DNA from: Ruminococcus sp.
GTDB taxonomy: Bacteria > Bacillota > Clostridia > Oscillospirales > Ruminococcaceae
NCBI GenBank assembly: GCA_019417865.1
Contig: DYCW01000432.1
Coordinates: forward strand, 1 to 51,348
DNA: 51,348 bases
Direction of reading: 5' to 3'
Notes under the pieces: generated by a model
The model's database searches: none
Seen by the model: the letters and a program-made list of their open reading frames with translations, nothing else
Told to the model about the DNA's origin: nothing
Made by a program: the position numbers and the translations under genes
Shown: one piece after another, positions 8,153 to 16,523 of the stretch
Numbering within the stretch: position 1 is the stretch's first letter
Layout: the number at the start of each line of letters is the position of its first letter

Positions 8153-8176
8153 TACTGTCAGTATCGAATAACAGTA
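8153..8176 (+). promoter_or_regulatory. Operator-like inverted repeat in the acetylesterase leader
   Basis: TACTGT (8153-8158) and ACAGTA (8171-8176) form a dyad with a 12-nt spacer just downstream of the predicted transcription start. The position suits a repressor site that responds to carbohydrate. No regulator is encoded nearby, so the assignment is tentative. Confidence 0.35.
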
Positions 8177-8216
8177 TATTGATTATAAAAATATAACCGA
8201 AAAGGGAGTTTTGAAT

Positions 8217-9722
8217 ATGCTACAGCTTGCAGCCGTGTTCAGTGACCATATGGTTCTGCAAAGAGAAAAAAATATTGTTGTCTTCGGAATCGGTGAAGTG
8301 GGGGCTATCGTGACCGTTTCCATTCCGGAGCGGAAATTATACGCTTCTACCACTGTAAAAGAGGATGGCAGCTGGCGGCTGCAATTTCCGCCGCAGCCAG
8401 CGGGAACAGGATTGACCATGCATGCAAAAGACAGCAGAACAGAGGTCAGCTTTCAGGATGTTGCCATTGGCGAGGTTTGGCTGGCAGGCGGACAGTCCAA
8501 TATGGAATTTCCGCTGAAAAATGCCGTGAACGGCAAACTGGAGCTGTCACGTTGTGAACGAAGCCGGGTGCGGTATTACAATGTACAGCGGAGCGGTGTG
8601 ATGCATGCTGCCTATTTTCAGACAGAGCGGAAAAACCGCTGGCAGATGCCGACACCGAAAAATGCAGCAGAGTGGTCAGCAGTTGCCTATCTGGCAGCAA
8701 AAGAATTGTCCCAGAAGCTGGGTGTGGTAGTTGGTGTCATTGGGTGTAATTATTCCGGTACTTCTGCCAGCTGTTGGGTGCCGTCTGCGGATTTGACTGG
8801 ACATACTGCCCTGCATCCGTACTGGACAGCCTATCTAAGTGCGTGTCGAGGGAAGACAGAAGCAGAAATGGCAGCGGATTATGCCGCTTATCTTGCTTAT
8901 CAGAATGCATGGGAAAAACGAATGACCGCCTGCTATCAGGAGAATCCCAACATGAAGTGGAATGCGGTCTTAGAACGCTGCGGTGAAAACCGTTATCCTG
9001 GTCCGATGGGCAGCCGGAATCCGCTGCGGCCATGCGGTTTATATAAAACAATGCTCTCTCGTGTCATGCCGTATACCCTGCGTGGTTTCTGGTATTATCA
9101 GGGGGAAAATGATGACAATCGTCCAGCAAGTTATGCACAGCTGCTGTCAGTGTTGATTACACGCTGGCGGAAGGATTGGAATGATGAAACCATGCCGTTT
9201 ATGATTGTACAGCTGCCGATGTTCAGTTATGAAGGAGAGGAGAACCGCACTAACTGGGCAGAATTGCGGGAGGCACAAACACAGGTGTTCCGTACGCTCC
9301 GGAATACTGGTCTGATTGTTACAATGGACTGTGGTGAATATAACAATATGCATTCAACTGAGAAGCGAACGGTTGCACACCGTCTGGCATTGCAGACACT
9401 GTATCGGGTTTATAAGGCAGTGCCGGCAGGGGATGCAGAAGCGGCTTACTGCAAGAATGGTTATGCTTCCGGCGGTGCGTATATTTTGCAGTTTTCCCAG
9501 CCGGTTGCTCCAAAAGAGGGAACCACTCCGGTGTTTGAAATTGCTGGTGCAGACGGAATCTATTATCCGGCAACCGCAGAATTTCGGGAAAGCTATGTGC
9601 GGCTGACATCGCCAAAGGTGCGGATACCGGTTTCCATGCGGTATGCGTGGCGGAACTGGTGTGATGTATCCCTTTACGGAAAGAATGGCATTCCAGTTGC
9701 TTCATTCCGGATGCCGAAGTAA
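8217..9722 (+). CDS. Sialate O-acetylesterase-like SGNH esterase
   Basis: A 501-aa protein from ATG 8217 (SD AAGGGAG 8 nt upstream; TTG 8211 is too close). The SGNH block I is VWLAGGQSNMEFPL with the nucleophile Ser. Later come YYQGENDDNRPASYAQLL and, near the C-terminal third, the AHRLALQ segment carrying the expected His. No signal peptide, so it appears cytoplasmic. The family removes O-acetyl groups from sialic acid or plant/host glycans after import. With a single-gene promoter and dyad operator, it is likely substrate-regulated. A terminator follows. Confidence 0.9.
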   Translation: MLQLAAVFSDHMVLQREKNIVVFGIGEVGAIVTVSIPERKLYASTTVKEDGSWRLQFPPQPAGTGLTMHAKDSRTEVSFQDVAIGEVWLAGGQSNMEFPLKNAVNGKLELSRCERSRVRYYNVQRSGVMHAAYFQTERKNRWQMPTPKNAAEWSAVAYLAAKELSQKLGVVVGVIGCNYSGTSASCWVPSADLTGHTALHPYWTAYLSACRGKTEAEMAADYAAYLAYQNAWEKRMTACYQENPNMKWNAVLERCGENRYPGPMGSRNPLRPCGLYKTMLSRVMPYTLRGFWYYQGENDDNRPASYAQLLSVLITRWRKDWNDETMPFMIVQLPMFSYEGEENRTNWAELREAQTQVFRTLRNTGLIVTMDCGEYNNMHSTEKRTVAHRLALQTLYRVYKAVPAGDAEAAYCKNGYASGGAYILQFSQPVAPKEGTTPVFEIAGADGIYYPATAEFRESYVRLTSPKVRIPVSMRYAWRNWCDVSLYGKNGIPVASFRMPK

Positions 9723-9794
9723 ATAGTACATAATGCATCAGTATGATGGAGAAAATGGGAACTATCCTATAAAATATCAGATTCCCATTTCCCG

Positions 9795-9882
9795 TTTTCC
9801 ACATTTCCCAAAGCATCGCAATCTCGTTGCTTTTCCACACTTTCCACAGAATTTTCCACAGAAAAAAGCAGACTTTTCCACA
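9795..9882 (+). promoter_or_regulatory. Cluster of five DnaA-box-like nonamers
   Basis: TTTTCCACA occurs at 9795-9803, 9831-9839, 9852-9860 and 9874-9882, and CTTTCCACA at 9840-9848, all in the same orientation. The DnaA consensus is TTATCCACA, so each differs by one (or two) bases. No replication genes are close, so if functional this would be a DnaA-titrating or regulatory cluster, not an origin. Confidence 0.45.
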
Positions 9883-9906
9883 GTGTTGGGATCGGTCTGC
9901 TTTTTT
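9862..9906 (+). terminator. Rho-independent terminator after the acetylesterase gene
   Basis: A 12-bp perfect stem (9862-9873 with 9895-9906) whose right arm ends in six T residues. The 21-nt loop contains one of the DnaA-box-like nonamers. Confidence 0.75.
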
Positions 9907-9977
9907 CGGTATGACTGTTTGAAATCGGAAAAAACAGTGCATACTGTAAGTAAATCAAGTTTCTGGGAGGGAATGTG

Positions 9978-10232
9978 ATGGTAAAAGGTGTTCACAAAAA
10001 GGTGATTGAAGTCCATCAGCCGGACAGTGCCTACTTTGAGAAGGCAATTTTTTACCTGCGGCCTGGTATTACGCAGCTGCCACCGGAGCTGGCACAGGCA
10101 GCTGCAAGAGAGTATTTACAGGAAATGGAACCGTTTCCCGAACCGCCGCTTTGGAAACGAACCTTGCCGATTTTTTGCAGTGCGGTTCTGTCTGCTGCCG
10201 CAGCCTGTGTTGTATGCCTGCTGGTGTTGTAA
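9978..10232 (+). CDS. Small single-TM protein of unknown function
   Basis: 84 aa from ATG 9978, preferred over GTG 9975 because SD GGGAGGG (9965-9971) is 6 nt away. The N-terminal soluble part reads KVIEVHQPDSAYFEKAIFYL and has acidic/proline-rich sequence. A C-terminal hydrophobic segment (AVLSAAAACVVCLLVL) would be a membrane anchor with the N-terminus in the cytoplasm. Homologous small proteins occur in ruminococci, as far as I recall, but without known function. It stands alone between two terminator/promoter regions. Confidence 0.75.
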   Translation: MVKGVHKKVIEVHQPDSAYFEKAIFYLRPGITQLPPELAQAAAREYLQEMEPFPEPPLWKRTLPIFCSAVLSAAAACVVCLLVL

Positions 10233-10303
10233 TGCTTTAGGGAATGGCGTGCTGTAAAATTTTCCGTTTCGGCAAAAACTTTATGAAAACCAGAAAAAAG
10301 ACC

Positions 10304-10332
10304 TTGTGCTTTTTCTGCAAACATGCTATAAT
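10304..10332 (+). promoter_or_regulatory. Promoter for the rlmB operon
   Basis: TTGTGC (10304-10309), 17-nt spacer, extended TGC-TATAAT (-10 at 10327-10332). The leader to rlmB is about 100 nt and rich in purines, with no clear structure. Confidence 0.7.
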
Positions 10333-10438
10333 AAAGGTCATGGCATATTCGCTGTGACCTTTTATTTTTTGGAGAAAAGGCAGCTGTGAGAGGATGTGCA
10401 GCTGTGAAGAAACGCTCGGAGAGGATCGAGGAAAATAG

Positions 10439-11224
10439 ATGAAGCCTGAAAGACAAAATAGAAATCACACTGCTGTACCGCAGCAGGAGGAAAACCGCAT
10501 TGCCGGAAGAAATCCGGTTATGGAGGCACTCAAAAGCGGTACGCCGTTGGATACCATTTATCTCAGCGGTAGACAGGGCATTCTTGGACAGATTGCCAGT
10601 CTTGCCGCCGAACAGGGGATACCGGTGAAAACCGTATCGGATGCCCGTTTATCCCAGATGACGCAACAGACCCATCAGGGCGTTGTGGCAGACGGTGCAT
10701 GTGCCGTGTATGGGAGCATGGCTGACATGCTGGCATTTGCTGCGGAAAAGGGAGAAAAGCCACTGCTGCTGATTTGTGACGAGATTCAGGATCCGCACAA
10801 TTTGGGTGCGATTTTACGAACTGCGGAAGCAGCCGGCTTTCATGGTGTCATTATTCCGAAACGGCGGAGTGCATCCTTGAATGCCACCGTTGCGAAAACC
10901 TCTGCCGGTGCGGTCAGTTGGATAAAAGTGGCGAGAGTTCCTAATTTAGTGGCAGCCATGGAAGAATTGAAACAAAATGGTGTTTGGATTTATGGGACAG
11001 ATGCCGCCGGGACAGATTATACCCAGTCTGATTTTACAGGCGGCACGGCATTTGTCATCGGCTCAGAAGGCGAGGGAATGGGTCGTCTGGTACGGGAACA
11101 CTGTGACCAGCTGCTTAGCCTGCCGATGTATGGAAAAGTGAATTCTCTCAATGCCTCTGTTGCAGCTGGCATCTTTATTTATGAAGCCGTGCGGCAGCGG
11201 CACAGCACATCCGGAAATCCGTAA
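10439..11224 (+). CDS. rlmB: 23S rRNA (guanosine 2'-O)-methyltransferase, RlmB-type
   Basis: A 261-aa SpoU/TrmH-family methylase. The N-terminal substrate-binding domain begins at IAGRNPVMEALKSG. The C-terminal SPOUT domain shows motif 1 (DPHNLGAILRTAEAAGFHGV), motif 2 (FVIGSEGEGMGRLV) and motif 3 (LPMYGKVNSLNASVAAGI), forming the SAM-binding knot. RlmB modifies G2251 of 23S rRNA in E. coli. The C-terminus matches normal family length. It starts an apparent operon with the pseudo-P-ATPase gene 54 nt downstream. Confidence 0.92.
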   Translation: MKPERQNRNHTAVPQQEENRIAGRNPVMEALKSGTPLDTIYLSGRQGILGQIASLAAEQGIPVKTVSDARLSQMTQQTHQGVVADGACAVYGSMADMLAFAAEKGEKPLLLICDEIQDPHNLGAILRTAEAAGFHGVIIPKRRSASLNATVAKTSAGAVSWIKVARVPNLVAAMEELKQNGVWIYGTDAAGTDYTQSDFTGGTAFVIGSEGEGMGRLVREHCDQLLSLPMYGKVNSLNASVAAGIFIYEAVRQRHSTSGNP

Positions 11225-11278
11225 TTTGCAGAATATGCCGTTCTGCATCCCTGCTTTAAAGGAGTGTAACAGCAAAAT

Positions 11279-14200
11279 ATGGCAAATCAAAAATTTTCCG
11301 TGGAGGAAATTTTAAAAGAATATCAGTCCGACGAAGCAACGGCAAATAAAAAAGGGACGCCTTCTGGTAAGCTGGAAACGCAGAAAATGCTGAACAATGC
11401 TGCCGGAAGAAGAAAAGTGCCGCCGAGTACGAAAGCCTCTGCGGAAGCGTATTCCTATGCTGCAAGTCGTACGCAGCAACGAACGCCGTATTCGCCCTAT
11501 CGTTCGGAGATGGCTGCAAATATTAATGGCATCAAGCAGCAGCGGTATACACGGCGTACCGATGTAGAGGAAAGCCGAACGGCTGCTTTTCAGACGCTGG
11601 AACTGATGCGTCCGAAGGTGTCATTTGTTCGTTCTCCTGCCATCAATCCGCAAACAACCCCGAATCCGAAACGTGATCATATCTCTGATTATGATGGTGC
11701 CGTTCTGCTGGAAACACCGGAAACGGAAACAAAGCCGGAACAGCCTGCCTATCAGCCGACAATTCAGGAAATGCAGGATTCTACCAGAGCAAAGGAGAAA
11801 AAACAGGCACAGAGTAGCCGAAAACCAAAAAAACGAACAGAACAATCTTATCAGCGGGAATCGTTCACAGAACCAGAACCGGAGTGGCGTAAAGCAAAGC
11901 CGGAAAAGAAAAAAACGCAGCCGGAGCCTGTCACACAGACGGCAACCTTGCAGGATACGCTGCGGGCAGCACAGGAGGCAGTTGCAAAAGCAGAAACACC
12001 GGAGCAGCCGCAGAAAAAACAGTCGTTTTCTCATGCGTGGGAAACGCTTCTGACCAGTCCAGCAAAACAGCAGCAGCGGCAGGAAAAGAAACAGCAGGAG
12101 AAAAAACAACCATCTGCATCCAGATGGCTTTCCTCCAGAAAAAAAACGGCAAAGAATAGCCGTTTTGCACAGCCGGCTTATCCCGAACCGGCAGAACAAT
12201 ATCAAACAAAAGAAGAACCGCAGCCGGAGCGTAATGACACACCACCAATCTATAAACCGCAGCCGGAGCGTAATGACACACCGCCAGTCTACAAACCGCA
12301 GCCGGAGCGTAATGATACACCACCAATCTACGAACCGCAGCCGGAGCGTAATGATACATCGCCAATTTATGAACCACGGTCAGAGCGTAATGATACACCA
12401 CCAATCTACGAACCACGGTCAGAGCGTAATGATACACCACCAATCTACGAACCGCAGCCGGAGCGTAATGATACACCGCCGGTCTACGAACCGCAGCCGG
12501 AGCGTAATGATACACCGCCAGTCTACGAACCGCAGCCAGAAAACAATGAAATGCCAATATCAGAACTGGCTGCATCGGAAGCAGCAGAGAGCCGCACAAA
12601 ACCATCCACTGCAAAATCGAAAAAGCAGAAGAAGGAAAAGCGGAAAAAAGAAAAGCTGCCGAAGCCAAAGAAAACCAAAAAGAGTGCAGCTGCTCCGGCT
12701 GTACAACTGCAGCCAGAGATACCGCCGGAAGAACCGGCACAGGATATTTGGGAGGAAGAGCCGGTTCCAGTTGCAGCTGTTGTTTCGGAAGAATCGGATA
12801 CAGCATCTTTTTCTACAGAAACGGAGAATCTTTCTTATACGGCAAGATTTCGGAAGGTTGTGGCACAGAAAAGTACTTATACTGATCCAGAGCGGAAAAC
12901 TACTGCGAAAAAGCCAAAACGGGAAAAAATGCCAAAGGTTAAAGTACAAAAGCCAGTTCCGCCGGCACCAAAGCCCATCCCCAATCAGGAAGCGGAAATC
13001 CGAATCAATATCAATCTATTGCGGAATGCGGTTTTCTTCCGTACTGTTTCCCTGATTATTTTAACCGTAATTGAAATGTTTCTGGCAATTGGTGAGTCCG
13101 GACATACATTGCTTTATCCCGCTTTGACACGTCTGATGACTGTCCAGGGATATTGCGTGATTCATCTGGTGCTGGGACTGCTGATCTTATTTATCACTTT
13201 CCCGACGGTTGTAAATGGCTTGAAAAATCTACTGCATCGGGAGGCAGACAGCGACAGTGTTGCGGCTTTGCCGTTGATTCCCTGCCTGCTGACGGTGATT
13301 TCTGTTATTTTCGTGCCGGAACCGATGGAACGCAATCTGGTACATATCTTTTTGCCGGTTTCCAGTTTGATTTTATTGGTCAATTCTATCAGTAAGCTGT
13401 TTATTATCCGGCGTGCCACCCGTAATTTTTCGCTTTTGACAAAGGACTTTGAAAAATATGTTTTAACTTGTGTGCAGAATGAGACTGCAGCGGAAACACT
13501 GACCCGTGGAGCAGTAAGAGACTATCCGATTCTGGCAACGGTGCGAAAGACCAGCCAGATGTCTGACTTTTTGCGGCATACCTATGCATCCGATCTGGCA
13601 GATCGTTTCAGTCAAAAGCTTGTCCCCATTGTTGGTGGAATTTCACTTTTGTTGGCAGCTGCTATCACAGGCATTCGGATTGGTGTGCTGGAATCTCCGG
13701 AACAGAATATTCCATTTTTCTTCTCTGTACTGACGATGCTGCTGACAGCCGGATGTACAGCCGGCATTCCGTTGACGGTCAATATGCCATTGGACAGTGC
13801 TTCTAAACGGCTTTGCCCACATTCCTGTACTTTACTTGGCTATCAGAGTGTGGACGACTTTTTTGATGTCAATGCTGTGATGCTTTCTGCTTCGGCACTG
13901 TTTCCGAAGGGATCTGTCAAGATCAGTGGGATTAAAAACTTTGGCGGTTTTCAGGTAGAGGAAGCACTGCTGGATGCTGCCAGCCTGGTATATGCGGCAG
14001 ACAGCATTCTGCAAAACGCTTTTGCAGAACTGGTCGAGGAGAAGAATGGCATGCTGTATCAGGTGGAGGACTGTAACTATGAGGATTCCTTTGGGCTATG
14101 CGGCTGGATTCGTCATCGCCGTGTTCTACTTGGAAACCGGGAGATGATGACCACCCATAACATTGAAGGTCTGCCGACAAAAATACGGGAATTGGAATTG

Positions 14201-14713
14201 ACAGACGGCAATCAGGATGTGCTGTATCTTTCCGTAAGCGGTGTACTGGCTGCCATGTTTGTGGTGGACATTACTGCTGACCCAATGGTAAAACGGCAGA
14301 TGTGTCGCTTGAAGGAAGAGCAAATCAATGTGATTCTCAAGAGTGTGGACAGCAGTGTTACCCTTCGTCGTCTGGCAACGCTGTTTGCTGTGCCGGATAG
14401 TATGCTGAAGATTCTACCAGCTGCGGATGATGATTTATTTGCACAGGAAACAGCACCATTGCAGGATGTCAGTGCAGCTACGATTCACAATGGATCTTTC
14501 TTTGGTACGGCTCGGCTGTTGCTGGAAGCAAAGAGAATAAAACGGGCGGCAACAGCAGGATTGCTGCTGCAAGTCATTTCTGTCATCCTTGGTCTGTCCA
14601 TTTGCAGTGGTTATATCTTGGTGAACGGCTATGACAATATTACTTCACAGACATTGTTATTTTATCAGTTGATTATGACGGGCTTGACGGTATTTGCAAC
14701 ACGTTTGAAATAA
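11279..14713 (+). CDS. Degenerate P-type ATPase-like membrane protein with long disordered N-terminus
   Basis: 1144 aa. Residues 1 to about 570 are low-complexity and charged (E, K, P, Q), with eight 13-residue repeats of the type PQPERNDTPPIYE around residues 314-417. Membrane segments follow at about 584-710 and 781-840, then a soluble domain (about 845-1085) and a C-terminal TM pair (about 1093-1143). The order of segments is that of P1-type ATPases, but the phosphorylation motif DKTGT is absent. At the matching place is VMLSASALFPKGSV, with Ser870 where the catalytic Asp should be. TGD and GDGxND are not recognisable. It is most likely a pseudo-ATPase used as a scaffold. It precedes an LCP gene by 14 nt, which suggests an envelope role. 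Confidence 0.75.
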   Translation: MANQKFSVEEILKEYQSDEATANKKGTPSGKLETQKMLNNAAGRRKVPPSTKASAEAYSYAASRTQQRTPYSPYRSEMAANINGIKQQRYTRRTDVEESRTAAFQTLELMRPKVSFVRSPAINPQTTPNPKRDHISDYDGAVLLETPETETKPEQPAYQPTIQEMQDSTRAKEKKQAQSSRKPKKRTEQSYQRESFTEPEPEWRKAKPEKKKTQPEPVTQTATLQDTLRAAQEAVAKAETPEQPQKKQSFSHAWETLLTSPAKQQQRQEKKQQEKKQPSASRWLSSRKKTAKNSRFAQPAYPEPAEQYQTKEEPQPERNDTPPIYKPQPERNDTPPVYKPQPERNDTPPIYEPQPERNDTSPIYEPRSERNDTPPIYEPRSERNDTPPIYEPQPERNDTPPVYEPQPERNDTPPVYEPQPENNEMPISELAASEAAESRTKPSTAKSKKQKKEKRKKEKLPKPKKTKKSAAAPAVQLQPEIPPEEPAQDIWEEEPVPVAAVVSEESDTASFSTETENLSYTARFRKVVAQKSTYTDPERKTTAKKPKREKMPKVKVQKPVPPAPKPIPNQEAEIRININLLRNAVFFRTVSLIILTVIEMFLAIGESGHTLLYPALTRLMTVQGYCVIHLVLGLLILFITFPTVVNGLKNLLHREADSDSVAALPLIPCLLTVISVIFVPEPMERNLVHIFLPVSSLILLVNSISKLFIIRRATRNFSLLTKDFEKYVLTCVQNETAAETLTRGAVRDYPILATVRKTSQMSDFLRHTYASDLADRFSQKLVPIVGGISLLLAAAITGIRIGVLESPEQNIPFFFSVLTMLLTAGCTAGIPLTVNMPLDSASKRLCPHSCTLLGYQSVDDFFDVNAVMLSASALFPKGSVKISGIKNFGGFQVEEALLDAASLVYAADSILQNAFAELVEEKNGMLYQVEDCNYEDSFGLCGWIRHRRVLLGNREMMTTHNIEGLPTKIRELELTDGNQDVLYLSVSGVLAAMFVVDITADPMVKRQMCRLKEEQINVILKSVDSSVTLRRLATLFAVPDSMLKILPAADDDLFAQETAPLQDVSAATIHNGSFFGTARLLLEAKRIKRAATAGLLLQVISVILGLSICSGYILVNGYDNITSQTLLFYQLIMTGLTVFATRLK
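12218..12529 (+). repeat. 39-bp coding tandem repeat (8 copies) in the pseudo-ATPase gene
   Basis: Eight in-frame copies of a 39-bp unit encoding PQPERNDTPP(I/V)Y(K/E), then a decayed ninth. Copies vary mostly in P/R, P/S and I/V positions. No spacers separate them, so this is a slippage or recombination-prone minisatellite within a disordered region. Confidence 0.9.
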
Positions 14714-14727
14714 GGAGGCGATAGGTT

Positions 14728-16368
14728 ATGGATTTGCGAAAGCAACGAAATACCGATGCAGAGGAAACCGCATTTGTCCCTGTGTCAGAGATTGCATCCA
14801 AACGGTCTACGGATCAGTTTGATACGCAGAAATTAGATGGAGATGCCGTTCGATCACAGGCGGCAACTTATCATGACCGAAATCCTTACCGCCGCAGTAA
14901 ACCGCAGCTGCATGGGACGCCAATGCCGCCGGAGCAGGAAACGGTATCTTATCCTGGGGACGTTTCCGAATATCATAATGGCTATGGGAATGCTCCGCAG
15001 CCACCATACAACAACGGCTATGGAAATCCTCCACAGTCGCCGTACAATAATGGGTATGGGAATGCTTCGCAGTCGCCGTACAATAATGGGTATGGGAATC
15101 CTCCGCAGTCACCGTACAACAACGGCTATGGAAATCCTCCGCAGTCATCGTACAACAATGGTTATGGGAATGCTCCGCAGTCACCGTATAACAATGGATA
15201 TGGAAACCCTCCACAGCCAACTGCATATGGTCGATCCGCAACAGCAGCACCGCCAAGACCGCAATCATCCCCCCAAACGCATCCACCAAGGCAATCGTCA
15301 ACGCCGAAAGAACCAATAAAATCTTCTGTACCAAGCAGCCGTCCTGTACGGCAGCCTGCTTCGGCAGAGCCAAAAAGACGGCGGACTGTTTCCAATGGCA
15401 AAAAGCGTGCCGGTGGCGGTACATTGGGAAAAATTGTACGATTTGTACTGTGGGCAGTTATTATTGTATTTGTGTTGTATTCTGTATTGGCATTGGTGGG
15501 TATTCTGCGAATGCAGAAGGAAACAGCAGAAAACCGTGCCAATATTTCCGATGTGATGGAAGCCTCCTATGTCAGTAATGTCTTATTGATTGGGACAGAT
15601 TCCCGTGACTTGTCATCCGACCGTGGTCGTTCGGATTCCATGATTCTGCTGTCCATTAACAGCAAAACCAATGAAATTGTAATGACTTCGTTTTTACGAG
15701 ATGCTTATGTTTATATTGGTGACACATATGGTTCCGGTAAATTGAATGCCGCTTATTCTTATGGCGGTGCTGCATTGCTGATGGATACAATTGAAGCAAA
15801 TTATCATGTACGAATTGATGATTATGTGTTGATTTCTTTTGCAGCCTGTGCCAATGTGATTGACGCAGTCGGCGGTGTGGAACTGGAACTTTCCGACAGC
15901 GAAGCGGATGCTGTCAACGAAATCCTGATCAGTGAAGTCAATGAATTGATGGGAGACGGTCGGGAAGATGACCTGTTAGACGGCGGCGGTACGCTGAAGT
16001 TAGACGGAAAGCAGGCACTTTCCTACAGCCGCATTCGGTATGTCGGCAATGCCGATTTTGAGCGGACAAGCCGCCAGCGAACGGTGATGACACAGGTGCT
16101 GAAAAAGGCGGCAAAAAATCCAGCAGCACTGGCAAACATTTTTATCACAGCACTGCCGGAGCTGTCTACCAATCTTTCTGTTGGAAAAGCGTATAGCTAT
16201 GCCTTGCGGGCACCGTTTTTGTTGATGCACTATGATTTTGTGCAGCAGCAGATTCCCGCAGATGGGACATTTTATGGGGATACGATCAATGGAGAGGCTG
16301 TTTTGGTTACAACAGATTCTGAAGAAAATCAAAACAAGTTGGAAGAAACAATTTTTCGGAAGTCATAA
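14728..16368 (+). CDS. LCP (LytR-CpsA-Psr) family protein with repeat-rich N-terminus
   Basis: 546 aa, with SD AAGGAGG overlapping the upstream stop. Residues 1-235 are cytoplasmic and disordered, with seven 12-residue repeats (NGYGNPPQSPYN) at about 84-167, then a basic segment. One TM helix lies at about 236-260. The extracellular LCP domain begins at NVLLIGTDSRD and contains SDSMILLSIN, the arginine motif FLRDAYV, and RIRYVGNADFERTSRQR. LCP enzymes attach wall teichoic acids or other glycopolymers from lipid carriers to peptidoglycan. Its cytoplasmic tail is unusually long for the family. It is probably co-transcribed with the pseudo-P-ATPase. Confidence 0.9.
   Translation: MDLRKQRNTDAEETAFVPVSEIASKRSTDQFDTQKLDGDAVRSQAATYHDRNPYRRSKPQLHGTPMPPEQETVSYPGDVSEYHNGYGNAPQPPYNNGYGNPPQSPYNNGYGNASQSPYNNGYGNPPQSPYNNGYGNPPQSSYNNGYGNAPQSPYNNGYGNPPQPTAYGRSATAAPPRPQSSPQTHPPRQSSTPKEPIKSSVPSSRPVRQPASAEPKRRRTVSNGKKRAGGGTLGKIVRFVLWAVIIVFVLYSVLALVGILRMQKETAENRANISDVMEASYVSNVLLIGTDSRDLSSDRGRSDSMILLSINSKTNEIVMTSFLRDAYVYIGDTYGSGKLNAAYSYGGAALLMDTIEANYHVRIDDYVLISFAACANVIDAVGGVELELSDSEADAVNEILISEVNELMGDGREDDLLDGGGTLKLDGKQALSYSRIRYVGNADFERTSRQRTVMTQVLKKAAKNPAALANIFITALPELSTNLSVGKAYSYALRAPFLLMHYDFVQQQIPADGTFYGDTINGEAVLVTTDSEENQNKLEETIFRKS
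14977..15228 (+). repeat. 36-bp coding tandem repeat (7 copies) in the LCP gene
   Basis: Seven in-frame 36-bp units encoding NGYGN(P/A)PQSPYN with point variation between copies. They are contiguous with no spacers. They lie in the cytoplasmic tail of the LCP protein. Confidence 0.9.
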
Positions 16369-16373
16369 AAACA

Positions 16374-16402
16374 ATACATGGTAACAGTGTGATACCATGT
16401 AT
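16374..16402 (+). terminator. Hairpin after the LCP gene
   Basis: ATACATGGTA (16374-16383) pairs with TACCATGTAT (16393-16402) around a 9-nt loop, 6 nt after the stop codon. The following T tract is poor, so it may stabilise the 3' end or act weakly. Confidence 0.45.
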
Positions 16403-16437
16403 CCTATTTCTGATATGCTTTTTATAGAATGTTTCAG

Positions 16438-16465
16438 CAGCGGTCACGACAGCCGCTGTTTTTTT
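16438..16465 (+). terminator. Rho-independent terminator upstream of spoIIR
   Basis: A 6-bp GC-rich stem (CAGCGG / CCGCTG) with a 9-nt loop followed by seven T residues (16459-16465). Confidence 0.75.
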
Positions 16466-16523
16466 CTGCCCTGTTGTATAAATTCCTATGATTTTACCCA
16501 TCCTGTTGGATGAGGTGATCAAG

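Noticed and set aside
9795..9882. Replication origin based on the DnaA-like boxes
   Set aside because: No dnaA, dnaN or other origin genes, no AT-rich unwinding element, and genes keep one direction across it. Kept only as a possible DnaA-binding cluster.
12218..12529. Regular 39-bp repeats that could be taken for a CRISPR array
   Set aside because: Units are contiguous with no spacers, are in frame within a gene, and no cas genes are present.
14977..15228. 36-bp repeats in the LCP gene as a CRISPR array
   Set aside because: The period is all repeat with no unique spacers; it encodes a regular peptide repeat.
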